Assembly (NCBI GenBank): GCA_903844585.1
Contig: CAIMUD010000161.1
Span: forward strand, 1-5,218
Length of the DNA stretch: 5,218 nt
Direction of reading: 5' to 3'
Origin: an uncultured Actinomycetes bacterium
GTDB taxonomy: Bacteria > Actinomycetota > Actinomycetes > Nanopelagicales > Nanopelagicaceae
Part shown: positions 1-5,071 of the stretch, piece by piece
How positions within the stretch are numbered: the stretch's first letter is position 1
Layout of the letters: each line of letters starts with the position of its first letter
The notes under the pieces: generated by a model
Databases searched by the model: none
What the model was told of the DNA's origin: nothing
The model's input: the letters and a program-made list of their open reading frames with translations, nothing else
Program-made: the position numbers and the translations under genes

Positions 1-1
1 A

Positions 2-1522
2 TCACAAGTGTTTGAACATGTACAGGAGCAATCTGTCGCATTCTTCACGCGCACACAAACTGGCGCGCTTATCACTCGCATCAACAGTGACGTCATTGGA
101 GCTCAGCGCGCATTTACATCAACTTTTTCAGGTGTCATCAGTAATACATTGACGCTAATTTTGGTTGTCGGAACTCTCTTAGCGCTGAGTTGGCAGATAA
201 CGATTGCATCCCTCGCACTGCTGCCTATATTCCTAGCTCCAACAAAATGGATAGGCACAAAGTTACAGAGTTACACAAGAGACTCATATGAGCTTAACGC
301 CGAGATGTCATCAGCAATGACCGAACGATTTAATGTTTCTGGAGCCCTCCTTGTAAAGCTTTATGGAAGTCCCGGCGATGAATCGTCAATGTTTAGAAAG
401 CGCGCAAGACGAGTCGCCGATATTGGGATTTCGATGGCTATGCTCAATACCTTTTTCTTCATAGCCCTGATCAGTATCGCGGCAATAGCAACTGCCGTTG
501 CCTATGGAGTTGGCGGGCACCTAGCCATAAGTGGCTCAATCACAGTTGGATCTTTGATTGCAATAACAACGCTTTTAGCTCGTTTATATGCGCCTCTAGT
601 TTCACTTGCTTCAGTTCGAGTCGATGTCATGGGCGCACTCGTATCCTTTGAAAGAGTCTTCGAAGTATTAGATCTAGTGCCGATGGTGCAAGATGCAATT
701 GACGCAAAGGCTCTGGTGACAACCAGGCCACAGATTGAGTTCAAAGATGTTCACTTTGCATATCCAAAAGCAACTGACATCTCTCTTGCTTCCCTTGAAT
801 CTGCAGCGAGACCAGAGCTCATTGATTCCGGAGAAATTCTTAAGGGAATTTCATTCGTAGCAGCGCCCGGAACTCTCACAGCGCTTGTTGGACCATCGGG
901 TGCTGGCAAGACCACCATCAGTGCGCTACTTCCACGACTCTACGATGTAACCTCGGGCGCTGTATCAATTGACGGCAGTGACATTAAATCTTTAACACTT
1001 GCATCTCTTCGCCACAATATCGGTGTCGTTATGCAAGATTCGCATCTTTTCCACGACACAATTGCGGCGAATCTGCGTTATGCAAAATCTGATGCGACGG
1101 AATCGGAAATGCAAAGTGCTTGTGAAGCGGCCCAAATTTGGGAGTTAATTCAAACCTTGCCAAACGGATTCGACACAATGGTAGGCGAACGAGGACATCG
1201 ACTCTCTGGGGGAGAGAAGCAACGCTTGGCTATTGCTCGCTTACTTTTAAAGGCTCCATCTATTGTTGTCTTGGATGAAGCTACCGCTCACCTAGATTCT
1301 GAAAATGAAGAGTTGGTCCAACGCGCGCTAGCTAAAGCGTTACAAGGCCGCACCAGTATTGTTATTGCACATCGTTTAAGTACGATTATGGCTGCCGATC
1401 AAATACTTGTCCTAGAAAGCGGTCACATCGTTGAGCGCGGTCGACACGAAGAACTTATTTCGCGAAGTGGTTTATATTCAGAGCTTTTTGCTAGGCAAGA
1501 TCTCACTACGACGAATGAGTAA
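2..1522 (+). CDS. ABC exporter, fused membrane and ATPase domains, 5' truncated
   Basis: This encodes the C-terminal part of an ABC half-transporter of the MsbA/multidrug exporter type, which uses ATP to move a substrate across the cytoplasmic membrane, normally as a dimer. The reading frame is open through the left window edge. The first residues (VFEHVQEQSVAFFTRTQTG) match the first intracellular loop of this family, so transmembrane helices 1-2 and roughly 110 residues are missing. The GTG at 8 is internal, not the start. Counting from that GTG, helices 3-6 lie at about residues 38-80 and 145-195. The ATPase domain has Walker A GPSGAGKTT (890-916), a Q-loop (VVMQD), signature LSGGE (1202-1216), Walker B IVVLDE with catalytic Glu at 1277-1279, and the H-loop His at 1370-1372, so it looks active. 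About 23 extra residues separate the A-loop Tyr region from the first core strand. The substrate cannot be told from sequence. The end overlaps the convergent SURF1 gene. Confidence 0.95.
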   Translation, partial: SQVFEHVQEQSVAFFTRTQTGALITRINSDVIGAQRAFTSTFSGVISNTLTLILVVGTLLALSWQITIASLALLPIFLAPTKWIGTKLQSYTRDSYELNAEMSSAMTERFNVSGALLVKLYGSPGDESSMFRKRARRVADIGISMAMLNTFFFIALISIAAIATAVAYGVGGHLAISGSITVGSLIAITTLLARLYAPLVSLASVRVDVMGALVSFERVFEVLDLVPMVQDAIDAKALVTTRPQIEFKDVHFAYPKATDISLASLESAARPELIDSGEILKGISFVAAPGTLTALVGPSGAGKTTISALLPRLYDVTSGAVSIDGSDIKSLTLASLRHNIGVVMQDSHLFHDTIAANLRYAKSDATESEMQSACEAAQIWELIQTLPNGFDTMVGERGHRLSGGEKQRLAIARLLLKAPSIVVLDEATAHLDSENEELVQRALAKALQGRTSIVIAHRLSTIMAADQILVLESGHIVERGRHEELISRSGLYSELFARQDLTTTNE

Positions 1523-2188
1523 GCGCCCATAAATTATCAATCCGGCAAAGAAGAGCCACTGAACGGCATAAGCCATATGCGGGCCGTCAGATAATTCTGG
1601 CAGTGGCGCTGGTACTGCAGGTGTTATTTCGGAAGTTGATCCGCCTATGAGATCTATATAAAAGTTTTCTGATTCAAGACCAGATTGAGCATTGAGTTTT
1701 CTAACCAGGCCACCGTCCTTGCTTGCAGGCATTGCAAAGAAGGCGCCTTGCGGTAATGAGCTATCGAGTCGTAAGCGTCCGCGTATCTCAACTTCGGCGG
1801 TAGGAACTGCTGTGACTACAGGTGGAGTCTTAGCATTTATTCCGGCCTTCACCCAGCCTCGATCGACCCAGAAGGAATATCCATTTTTACTTGTAAAACG
1901 TGTGAGAACTTCAAAACCATACTGACCTTCGGAGTATCGATTTCGCAGAAGAATTTGATTACTTTCATCGAATTTTCCTTGGCTCGTTACGGTGCGCCAT
2001 TCATTTTCGATTGTTTTCGCACGTGCGAGCTCTAAGGAGATTTCTGACATAGCGGCGTGGGCTGCAATTTCATTATTGCCTTGGTGCCTATCAATCCCGC
2101 GCACAAACTGCCATTGAGTAGCCCATAAACATAGGACAACAAGTAGCGCCGCAACGCTGGTTCGCAGAAATGAATTTCTTTCCTTCAC
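1478..2188 (-). CDS. SURF1-family cytochrome oxidase assembly protein
   Basis: SURF1 proteins sit in the cytoplasmic membrane and help assemble haem-copper cytochrome c oxidase, probably at haem a insertion (family knowledge). The usual layout is visible: an N-terminal membrane helix (about residues 8-26), a large extracytoplasmic domain with FWVDRGWV (about 106-113), a following EIRGRLRLD strand, and a C-terminal helix entered by GPHMAYAVQW (202-211), the family's conserved His/Tyr/Trp region. A basic tail follows. I chose GTG 2188, giving 236 aa, because it lies 10 nt after the upstream gene's stop and directly precedes the first helix. An ATG at 2266 would add 26 residues and overlap the upstream gene by 68 nt; TTG 2248 and GTG 2239 are other options. 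None has a convincing Shine-Dalgarno, so translation is probably coupled to the upstream gene. The 3' end overlaps the convergent ABC gene by 45 bp. No oxidase genes are in the window. The family call is solid; the start is uncertain. Confidence 0.86.
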   Translation of the reverse strand: MKERNSFLRTSVAALLVVLCLWATQWQFVRGIDRHQGNNEIAAHAAMSEISLELARAKTIENEWRTVTSQGKFDESNQILLRNRYSEGQYGFEVLTRFTSKNGYSFWVDRGWVKAGINAKTPPVVTAVPTAEVEIRGRLRLDSSLPQGAFFAMPASKDGGLVRKLNAQSGLESENFYIDLIGGSTSEITPAVPAPLPELSDGPHMAYAVQWLFFAGLIIYGRLLIRRSEILPSKKL

Positions 2189-2198
2189 GCGATGAAGA

Positions 2199-2480
2199 TT
2201 ACTCGAGTGATCGCGGTTTATTTTTAAGAATTGACGCACCCGGAACAATTGTCTCTCGACCTGCATTGGCTATCACAACTGCAAAGTAAGGAAGTGTGAC
2301 AGCACCTAACAGGGCAAACCAACGGTATGGACTTGGAAGTACCACAGTCAGAATGAAGCAACCAGTACGCACCATCATGCTAATGAAGTAGCGGCGTTGT
2401 CGCGCTCCTTGGTCACTTGTGAGGGATTTGGGCGCACTTGTGATGTCATATGCGTTGGGATCCTTGGGTGACTTCGCCAT
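2199..2480 (-). CDS. DUF3099 small membrane protein
   Basis: This is a 93-aa protein matching the actinobacterial DUF3099 family, whose function is unknown. The recognisable pattern is an ITSAPKSLTSDQGARQRRY stretch (about residues 13-31), a first membrane helix (about 36-50), a short turn with PSPYRW, and a second helix ending in a VVIANAG motif, followed by a polar tail. The frame stays open upstream to an ATG at 2624, but that start would run into fabG on the other strand and add residues unlike the family, so ATG 2480 is preferred. No Shine-Dalgarno precedes it; instead a TACTCT hexamer lies 6 nt before the ATG, which suggests leaderless transcription. It is the first gene of a probable two-gene unit with the SURF1 gene. 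Two membrane helices and a cytoplasmic N-terminus are inferred from hydrophobicity. A role near cytochrome oxidase assembly would be guesswork from the neighbour. Confidence 0.85.
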   Translation of the reverse strand: MAKSPKDPNAYDITSAPKSLTSDQGARQRRYFISMMVRTGCFILTVVLPSPYRWFALLGAVTLPYFAVVIANAGRETIVPGASILKNKPRSLE

Positions 2481-2562
2481 TAACCAAGAGTAAGGGGCTA
2501 GAAGGGCTCGCGCGAGTCGAAGAATTGCTATTACGCATAAGTAGTCAGGTAAGTTTTGACTC
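2481..2562. promoter_or_regulatory. divergent intergenic promoter region, DUF3099 / fabG
   Basis: This 82-bp stretch separates two divergent genes and must hold both promoters unless they lie inside the genes. Minus strand: TACTCT (2492-2487) fits the actinobacterial TANNNT -10 and ends 6 nt before ATG 2480. Plus strand: TAAGTT (2550-2555) fits TANNNT and ends 7 nt before ATG 2563, with a weak TTGCTA (2525-2530) at 19-nt spacing as a possible -35. No convincing Shine-Dalgarno lies at the right distance before either ATG. A perfect 10-bp palindrome, CTCGCGCGAG (2507-2516), lies in the middle. Promoter calls are by eye; the hexamer is weak evidence on its own. Confidence 0.45.
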
Positions 2563-3276
2563 ATGTCAGCAGAGCAAAGCATTGCAATCGTTACAGGTGG
2601 AAATCGTGGCATAGGTCTTGCCATTGCTACCGCGTTGAAAGATCAAGGTCATAACGTGGTTGTCACCTACAGATCTGGATCAGCTCCCTCGGGTTTTAAT
2701 GCGGTGCAAATGGATGTCACATCGACTCAAAGCGTAGATGCCGGTTTTGCTTCCATTGAGCAACAATGGGGAACGCCAGAAATAATCGTGGCAAATGCCG
2801 GCATCACAAAAGACACACTCGTAATGCGTATGAGCGATGAAGATTTTGAAGATGTAATTAATGCAAATCTCACTGGGGCATTTCGAGTTGCAAAACGAGC
2901 CACTAAAGGTTTACTCAAAATTAAGCGGGGCAGGTTAATTTTTATCGGTTCCGTTGTAGGGGGAGTCGGATCAGCCGGACAAGTTAACTATTCTGCAAGC
3001 AAGGCTGGACTAGTTGGTATGGCTAGATCTTTTGCACGCGAACTCGGAAGTCGTGGGGTTACCGCAAATGTGATCGCCCCCGGATTTGTTGAAACCGATA
3101 TGACCGCAACTTTGGATGAAAAGCGTCGTAATGAGATTGCGGGCTCGGTTCCACTTGGTAGATTCTGTTCAGCGCAAGAGATAGCCGATGTTGTTGCATT
3201 CATCGCGTCACCACAAGCCAGCTACATAACAGGTGCAATCATTCCTGTTGATGGCGGATTAGGAATGGGGCACTAA
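2563..3276 (+). CDS. fabG: 3-oxoacyl-ACP reductase FabG (MabA-like)
   Basis: FabG is a cytoplasmic short-chain dehydrogenase/reductase that reduces 3-oxoacyl-ACP to 3-hydroxyacyl-ACP with NADPH during fatty acid elongation. The 237-aa protein is full length for the family. It has the cofactor-binding TGGNRGIG (residues 11-18), the YR pair (36-37) where NADPH-specific members carry a basic residue, NAG (78-80), and the complete catalytic tetrad Asn102, Ser130, Tyr143, Lys147. The C-terminal PVDGGLGMGH closely resembles the end of mycobacterial MabA (FabG1). The start at ATG 2563 leaves only two residues or so before the first strand beyond the usual N-terminus; there is no good Shine-Dalgarno, and a -10-like TAAGTT 7 nt upstream suggests leaderless expression. 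fabI follows 2 nt after the stop, so the pair forms one unit as in the mabA-inhA operon. Many dehydrogenases share this fold, but motif fit plus the fabI neighbour make FabG the best call. Confidence 0.93.
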   Translation: MSAEQSIAIVTGGNRGIGLAIATALKDQGHNVVVTYRSGSAPSGFNAVQMDVTSTQSVDAGFASIEQQWGTPEIIVANAGITKDTLVMRMSDEDFEDVINANLTGAFRVAKRATKGLLKIKRGRLIFIGSVVGGVGSAGQVNYSASKAGLVGMARSFARELGSRGVTANVIAPGFVETDMTATLDEKRRNEIAGSVPLGRFCSAQEIADVVAFIASPQASYITGAIIPVDGGLGMGH

Positions 3277-3278
3277 GT

Positions 3279-4046
3279 ATGGGAATCCTTGCAGGCAAAA
3301 ATGTTCTTGTAACAGGAGTACTCACCGACGGTTCCATTGCATTCCATATCGCTCGTCTGGCACAGGAAGAAGGCGCCACGGTTGTGCTCACTTCTTTCGG
3401 TCGCGCCTTAAGTTTGACAACACGTATCGCTGGTCGACTACCGCAACCTGCTCCGGTTATTGAGCTAGATGTCACTAATCAGGAACATCTCGATGCGCTA
3501 GCTGCGAAGGTAAAAGAATATGTACCGCATTTAGATGGGGTAATCCATTCAATTGGATTCGCTCCTGAAGCAGCCCTTGGCGGAAATTTTCTTAATACCG
3601 CCTGGGAAGACGTTGCAACCGCAGTTCAAATTTCTGCCTACTCACTAAAATCCCTAACGATGGCGGCCCGTCCACTTTTTAAAGGTGGTGCTTCAATTGT
3701 TGGTTTAGATTTCGATGCAACTGTTGCCTGGCCAAAGTATGACTGGATGGGTGTTGCAAAAGCAGCGCTGGAATCAACGTCGCGTTATTTAGCAAGAGAT
3801 CTTGGATCTGAGAATATTCGAATCAATCTAGTTGCGGCAGGACCAATTCGTACGATTGCCGCTAAATCAATTCCAGGTTTCGAGCAATTTGAAAGCGTCT
3901 GGAATGAACGCGCCCCTTTGGCATGGGATGTAAATGATCCAATTCCAGCTGCTCAAGCTGCTGTAGCGCTTTTATCGGATTGGTTCCCTAAAACCACTGC
4001 TGAAATCATCCATGTAGACGGCGGTTTGCATGCGATGGGTGGCTAA
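3279..4046 (+). CDS. fabI: enoyl-ACP reductase FabI (InhA-like)
   Basis: FabI catalyses the last step of each elongation cycle, the NADH-dependent reduction of trans-2-enoyl-ACP to acyl-ACP, in the cytoplasm. The 255-aa protein has the FabI-type cofactor loop GVLTDGSIAF (about residues 13-22) instead of the ordinary dehydrogenase glycine motif, then HSIGF, in which the Ser corresponds to InhA Ser94, then SIVGLDFD, and the catalytic Tyr154 and Lys161 in the Y-x6-K spacing typical of enoyl reductases. NLVAAGPIRT and a final VDGG follow. It reads closer to InhA than to E. coli FabI but is shorter (InhA has 269 residues), mainly around the substrate-binding loop after AAGPIRT. The ATG lies 2 nt after the fabG stop, with GGGG 8 nt upstream as a modest ribosome site, so translational coupling is likely. 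Its 3' end probably contains part of the infC promoter. Confidence 0.94.
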   Translation: MGILAGKNVLVTGVLTDGSIAFHIARLAQEEGATVVLTSFGRALSLTTRIAGRLPQPAPVIELDVTNQEHLDALAAKVKEYVPHLDGVIHSIGFAPEAALGGNFLNTAWEDVATAVQISAYSLKSLTMAARPLFKGGASIVGLDFDATVAWPKYDWMGVAKAALESTSRYLARDLGSENIRINLVAAGPIRTIAAKSIPGFEQFESVWNERAPLAWDVNDPIPAAQAAVALLSDWFPKTTAEIIHVDGGLHAMGG

Positions 4047-4055
4047 GGCTAAAAT
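4026..4055 (+). promoter_or_regulatory. candidate infC-rpmI-rplT promoter
   Basis: TAAAAT (4050-4055) matches five of six positions of the -10 consensus and lies just after the fabI stop codon. TTGCAT (4026-4031), 18 nt upstream within the fabI coding sequence, is a weak -35 (TTG conserved). A transcript from here would begin near 4062, four or so nt before the first leader hairpin, which fits a promoter that serves this leader. Read-through from fabI is also possible, since no terminator separates them. Confidence 0.45.
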
Positions 4056-4061
4056 TCCCAC

Positions 4062-4223
4062 AGACCAGTAGCCACAAGCTGCTGCAAGAGGAGCTCACCG
4101 CTCCCACCTTCATCGCTACGGCGAGTTGGTTTGTCGAGAATGAATTTATTCATTACTCCTTAGCGGTGTGCGCATTTTGCGAAAGCTTGGAAACTACAAG
4201 TTAAACCGAACTAAGGAGAACAA
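4062..4223 (+). promoter_or_regulatory. structured 5' leader of infC with anti-Shine-Dalgarno helix
   Basis: By-eye folding gives a nearly continuous set of helices. Hairpin 1 pairs CAGTAGC (4066-4072) with GCTGCTG (4078-4084). Hairpin 2 pairs GGAGC (4090-4094) with GCTCC (4100-4104). Hairpin 3 pairs TCGC (4113-4116) with GCGA (4121-4124) around a UACG tetraloop of the stable UNCG class. Hairpin 4 pairs AATGAA (4139-4144) with TTCATT (4149-4154). CTCCTTAGCGGT (4156-4167) then pairs with ACCG (4205-4208) and, past a two-nt bulge, CTAAGGAG (4211-4218), the infC ribosome site. Between those strands CGCA/TGCG (4171-4181) and AGCTTG/CAAGTT (4184-4202) form two more hairpins, making a three-way junction. 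None has a U-tract, so these are not intrinsic terminators. The known autoregulated leaders of this operon in Firmicutes and Gammaproteobacteria respond to L20; the ligand here, if any, is unknown. Confidence 0.6.
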
Positions 4224-4226
4224 ATC
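4211..4226 (+). promoter_or_regulatory. infC ribosome binding site and ATC start codon
   Basis: AAGGAG (4213-4218) is followed after 5 nt by ATC (4224-4226). The in-frame TAA at 4212-4214 sits inside the ribosome site, so the protein cannot begin further upstream, and no ATG, GTG or TTG occurs in frame before ATG 4332. Starting at ATG 4332 would delete the first part of the IF3 N-domain (EPRINDRIR and following residues). ATC is one of the rare starts (ATT, ATC, ATA) that IF3 discriminates against, the basis of its known autoregulation. Confidence 0.93.
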
Positions 4227-4817
4227 ACAACTGAACCGCGCATTAACGATCGAATCCGCACACCCGAAATTCGTCTCATTGGTTACACCGGTGAGCAAGT
4301 CGGAGTTGTTGATATCGAGACAGCGCTCAAGATGGCTGACGAAGTAGGTCTCGACCTAGTTGAGATTGCTCCAGAAGCTAATCCACCAGTCTGCAAGATT
4401 ATGGACTTCGGAAAATATAAATACGAAGTTGCACAGAAGGCTCGTGAAGCGCGTCAGAACCAGACACACATTCTGGTGAAGGAAGTGCGGTTGACACCAA
4501 AGATTGAAAATCACGATTACGAAACCAAGCGTTCTGCAATTGAGAAATTCTTAAAGGGTGGCGATAAGGTAAAGATAACGATGAAGTTCCGAGGACGTGA
4601 GCAAACTCGTCCAGAGCTCGGCTTCAAGCTCTTGCAGCGTCTTGCAGAAGATGTAAAAGAGATTGCCTTCGTAGAGTTCGCCCCTAAGCAAGAGGGTCGA
4701 AATATGACGATGGTGCTCGGTCCGACGAAGAAAAAGACCGAAGCAGTGGCGGAGCAGAAGGCGGCGCGAGCTGCAAAAGAAAAGGCAGCAGCAATTGCAG
4801 CCGAAGAGAACATTTAG
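4224..4817 (+). CDS. infC: translation initiation factor IF-3
   Basis: IF3 binds the 30S ribosomal subunit, keeps it apart from 50S and checks the start codon and initiator tRNA pairing. From the ATC start the protein has 197 residues, read as fMet then [11 protein letters not shown]. The N-domain runs to about residue 80 and contains the family signature [11 protein letters not shown] (58-68). A charged linker follows (QKAREARQ). The C-domain includes [29 protein letters not shown] and the [16 protein letters not shown] region, and is complete. A tail of about 29 residues rich in Ala, Lys and Glu extends past the usual end; such tails are common in actinobacterial IF3. Expression is probably limited by the ATC start, which IF3 itself rejects, and by the leader helix that can hide the ribosome site. 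rpmI begins 43 nt downstream, giving the classical infC-rpmI-rplT order. Confidence 0.97.
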   Translation: MTTEPRINDRIRTPEIRLIGYTGEQVGVVDIETALKMADEVGLDLVEIAPEANPPVCKIMDFGKYKYEVAQKAREARQNQTHILVKEVRLTPKIENHDYETKRSAIEKFLKGGDKVKITMKFRGREQTRPELGFKLLQRLAEDVKEIAFVEFAPKQEGRNMTMVLGPTKKKTEAVAEQKAARAAKEKAAAIAAEENI

Positions 4818-4825
4818 TTCTAAGA

Positions 4826-4840
4826 GTTAAAAGATTTAAC
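4826..4840 (+). repeat. small inverted repeat between infC and rpmI
   Basis: GTTAAA (4826-4831) and TTTAAC (4835-4840) are perfect inverted copies around an AGA loop. The stem is AT-rich, six pairs long and not followed by a U-tract, so it is unlikely to be a terminator. It lies 20 nt upstream of the rpmI start, outside the ribosome site. In E. coli the L20 operator that represses rpmI also includes sequence before rpmI, but nothing here shows that this stem has such a role; chance is possible. Confidence 0.3.
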
Positions 4841-4860
4841 ACGAGTAATGAGGAGATGAA

Positions 4861-5058
4861 ATGCCAAAGATGAAAACCCATAGTGGTGCGAAAAAGACTT
4901 TTCGCGTTACAGGTTCAGGAAAGATAATGCACGAGCGTGCAGGTAAGCGCCACCTTTTGGAGCGCAAGTCATCACGCGTTACTCGTCGTTTGAGCACCGA
5001 ACAATCAGCTAAACCAACTGTAACCATGACAGCCAAGCGCATGCTTGGCTTGAAGTAA
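4861..5058 (+). CDS. rpmI: 50S ribosomal protein bL35
   Basis: bL35 is a small basic protein of the large ribosomal subunit. The 65-aa product has the standard length and the typical opening [22 protein letters not shown], followed by a Lys/Arg-rich middle ([19 protein letters not shown]) and the usual ending in which the chain closes with a short hydrophobic-basic segment (KRMLGLK). A good ribosome site, GAGGAG (4850-4855), stands 5 nt before ATG 4861, supporting this start. It lies 43 nt after infC and 13 nt before rplT on the same strand, so all three are surely co-transcribed. Its stop codon TAA (5056-5058) contributes the first bases of the rplT ribosome site, which favours coupled translation of the two proteins. 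Confidence 0.97.
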   Translation: MPKMKTHSGAKKTFRVTGSGKIMHERAGKRHLLERKSSRVTRRLSTEQSAKPTVTMTAKRMLGLK

Positions 5059-5071
5059 GGAGAGTACGTAA

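Noticed and set aside
8..10. GTG as the start of the ABC exporter gene
   Set aside because: The frame is open through the window edge and the protein here aligns with the first intracellular loop, after two missing membrane helices. It is an internal Val codon.
731..1710. Shared words CAGATTGAG and AACCAGGCCA in the exporter gene (721-739) and the SURF1 gene (1681-1711)
   Set aside because: The words are short, in opposite coding strands and different order, with no surrounding similarity; no sign of duplication or a mobile element.
1692..1925. 77-codon open frame on the plus strand inside the SURF1 gene
   Set aside because: It lies wholly antisense to a well-recognised gene, has no ribosome site or family resemblance; a reading-frame shadow. 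The same applies to the minus-strand frames under fabG, fabI, infC, rpmI and rplT.
2481..2624. N-terminal extension of the DUF3099 protein to ATG 2624
   Set aside because: It would overlap fabG on the opposite strand and add residues not typical of DUF3099; ATG 2480 fits the family start.
4041..4052. Tandem hexamer GGCTAA GGCTAA at the fabI stop
   Set aside because: Only two copies of a six-base word; it overlaps a coding end and a promoter-like hexamer, so chance is sufficient explanation.
4066..4104. Hairpins after fabI as an intrinsic terminator
   Set aside because: No U-tract follows either hairpin, and stems of 5-7 pairs within a longer structured leader fit a 5' UTR better.
4332..4334. 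ATG as the start of infC
   Set aside because: It would remove the conserved IF3 N-terminus, has no ribosome site, and ATC 4224 is well placed behind AAGGAG.
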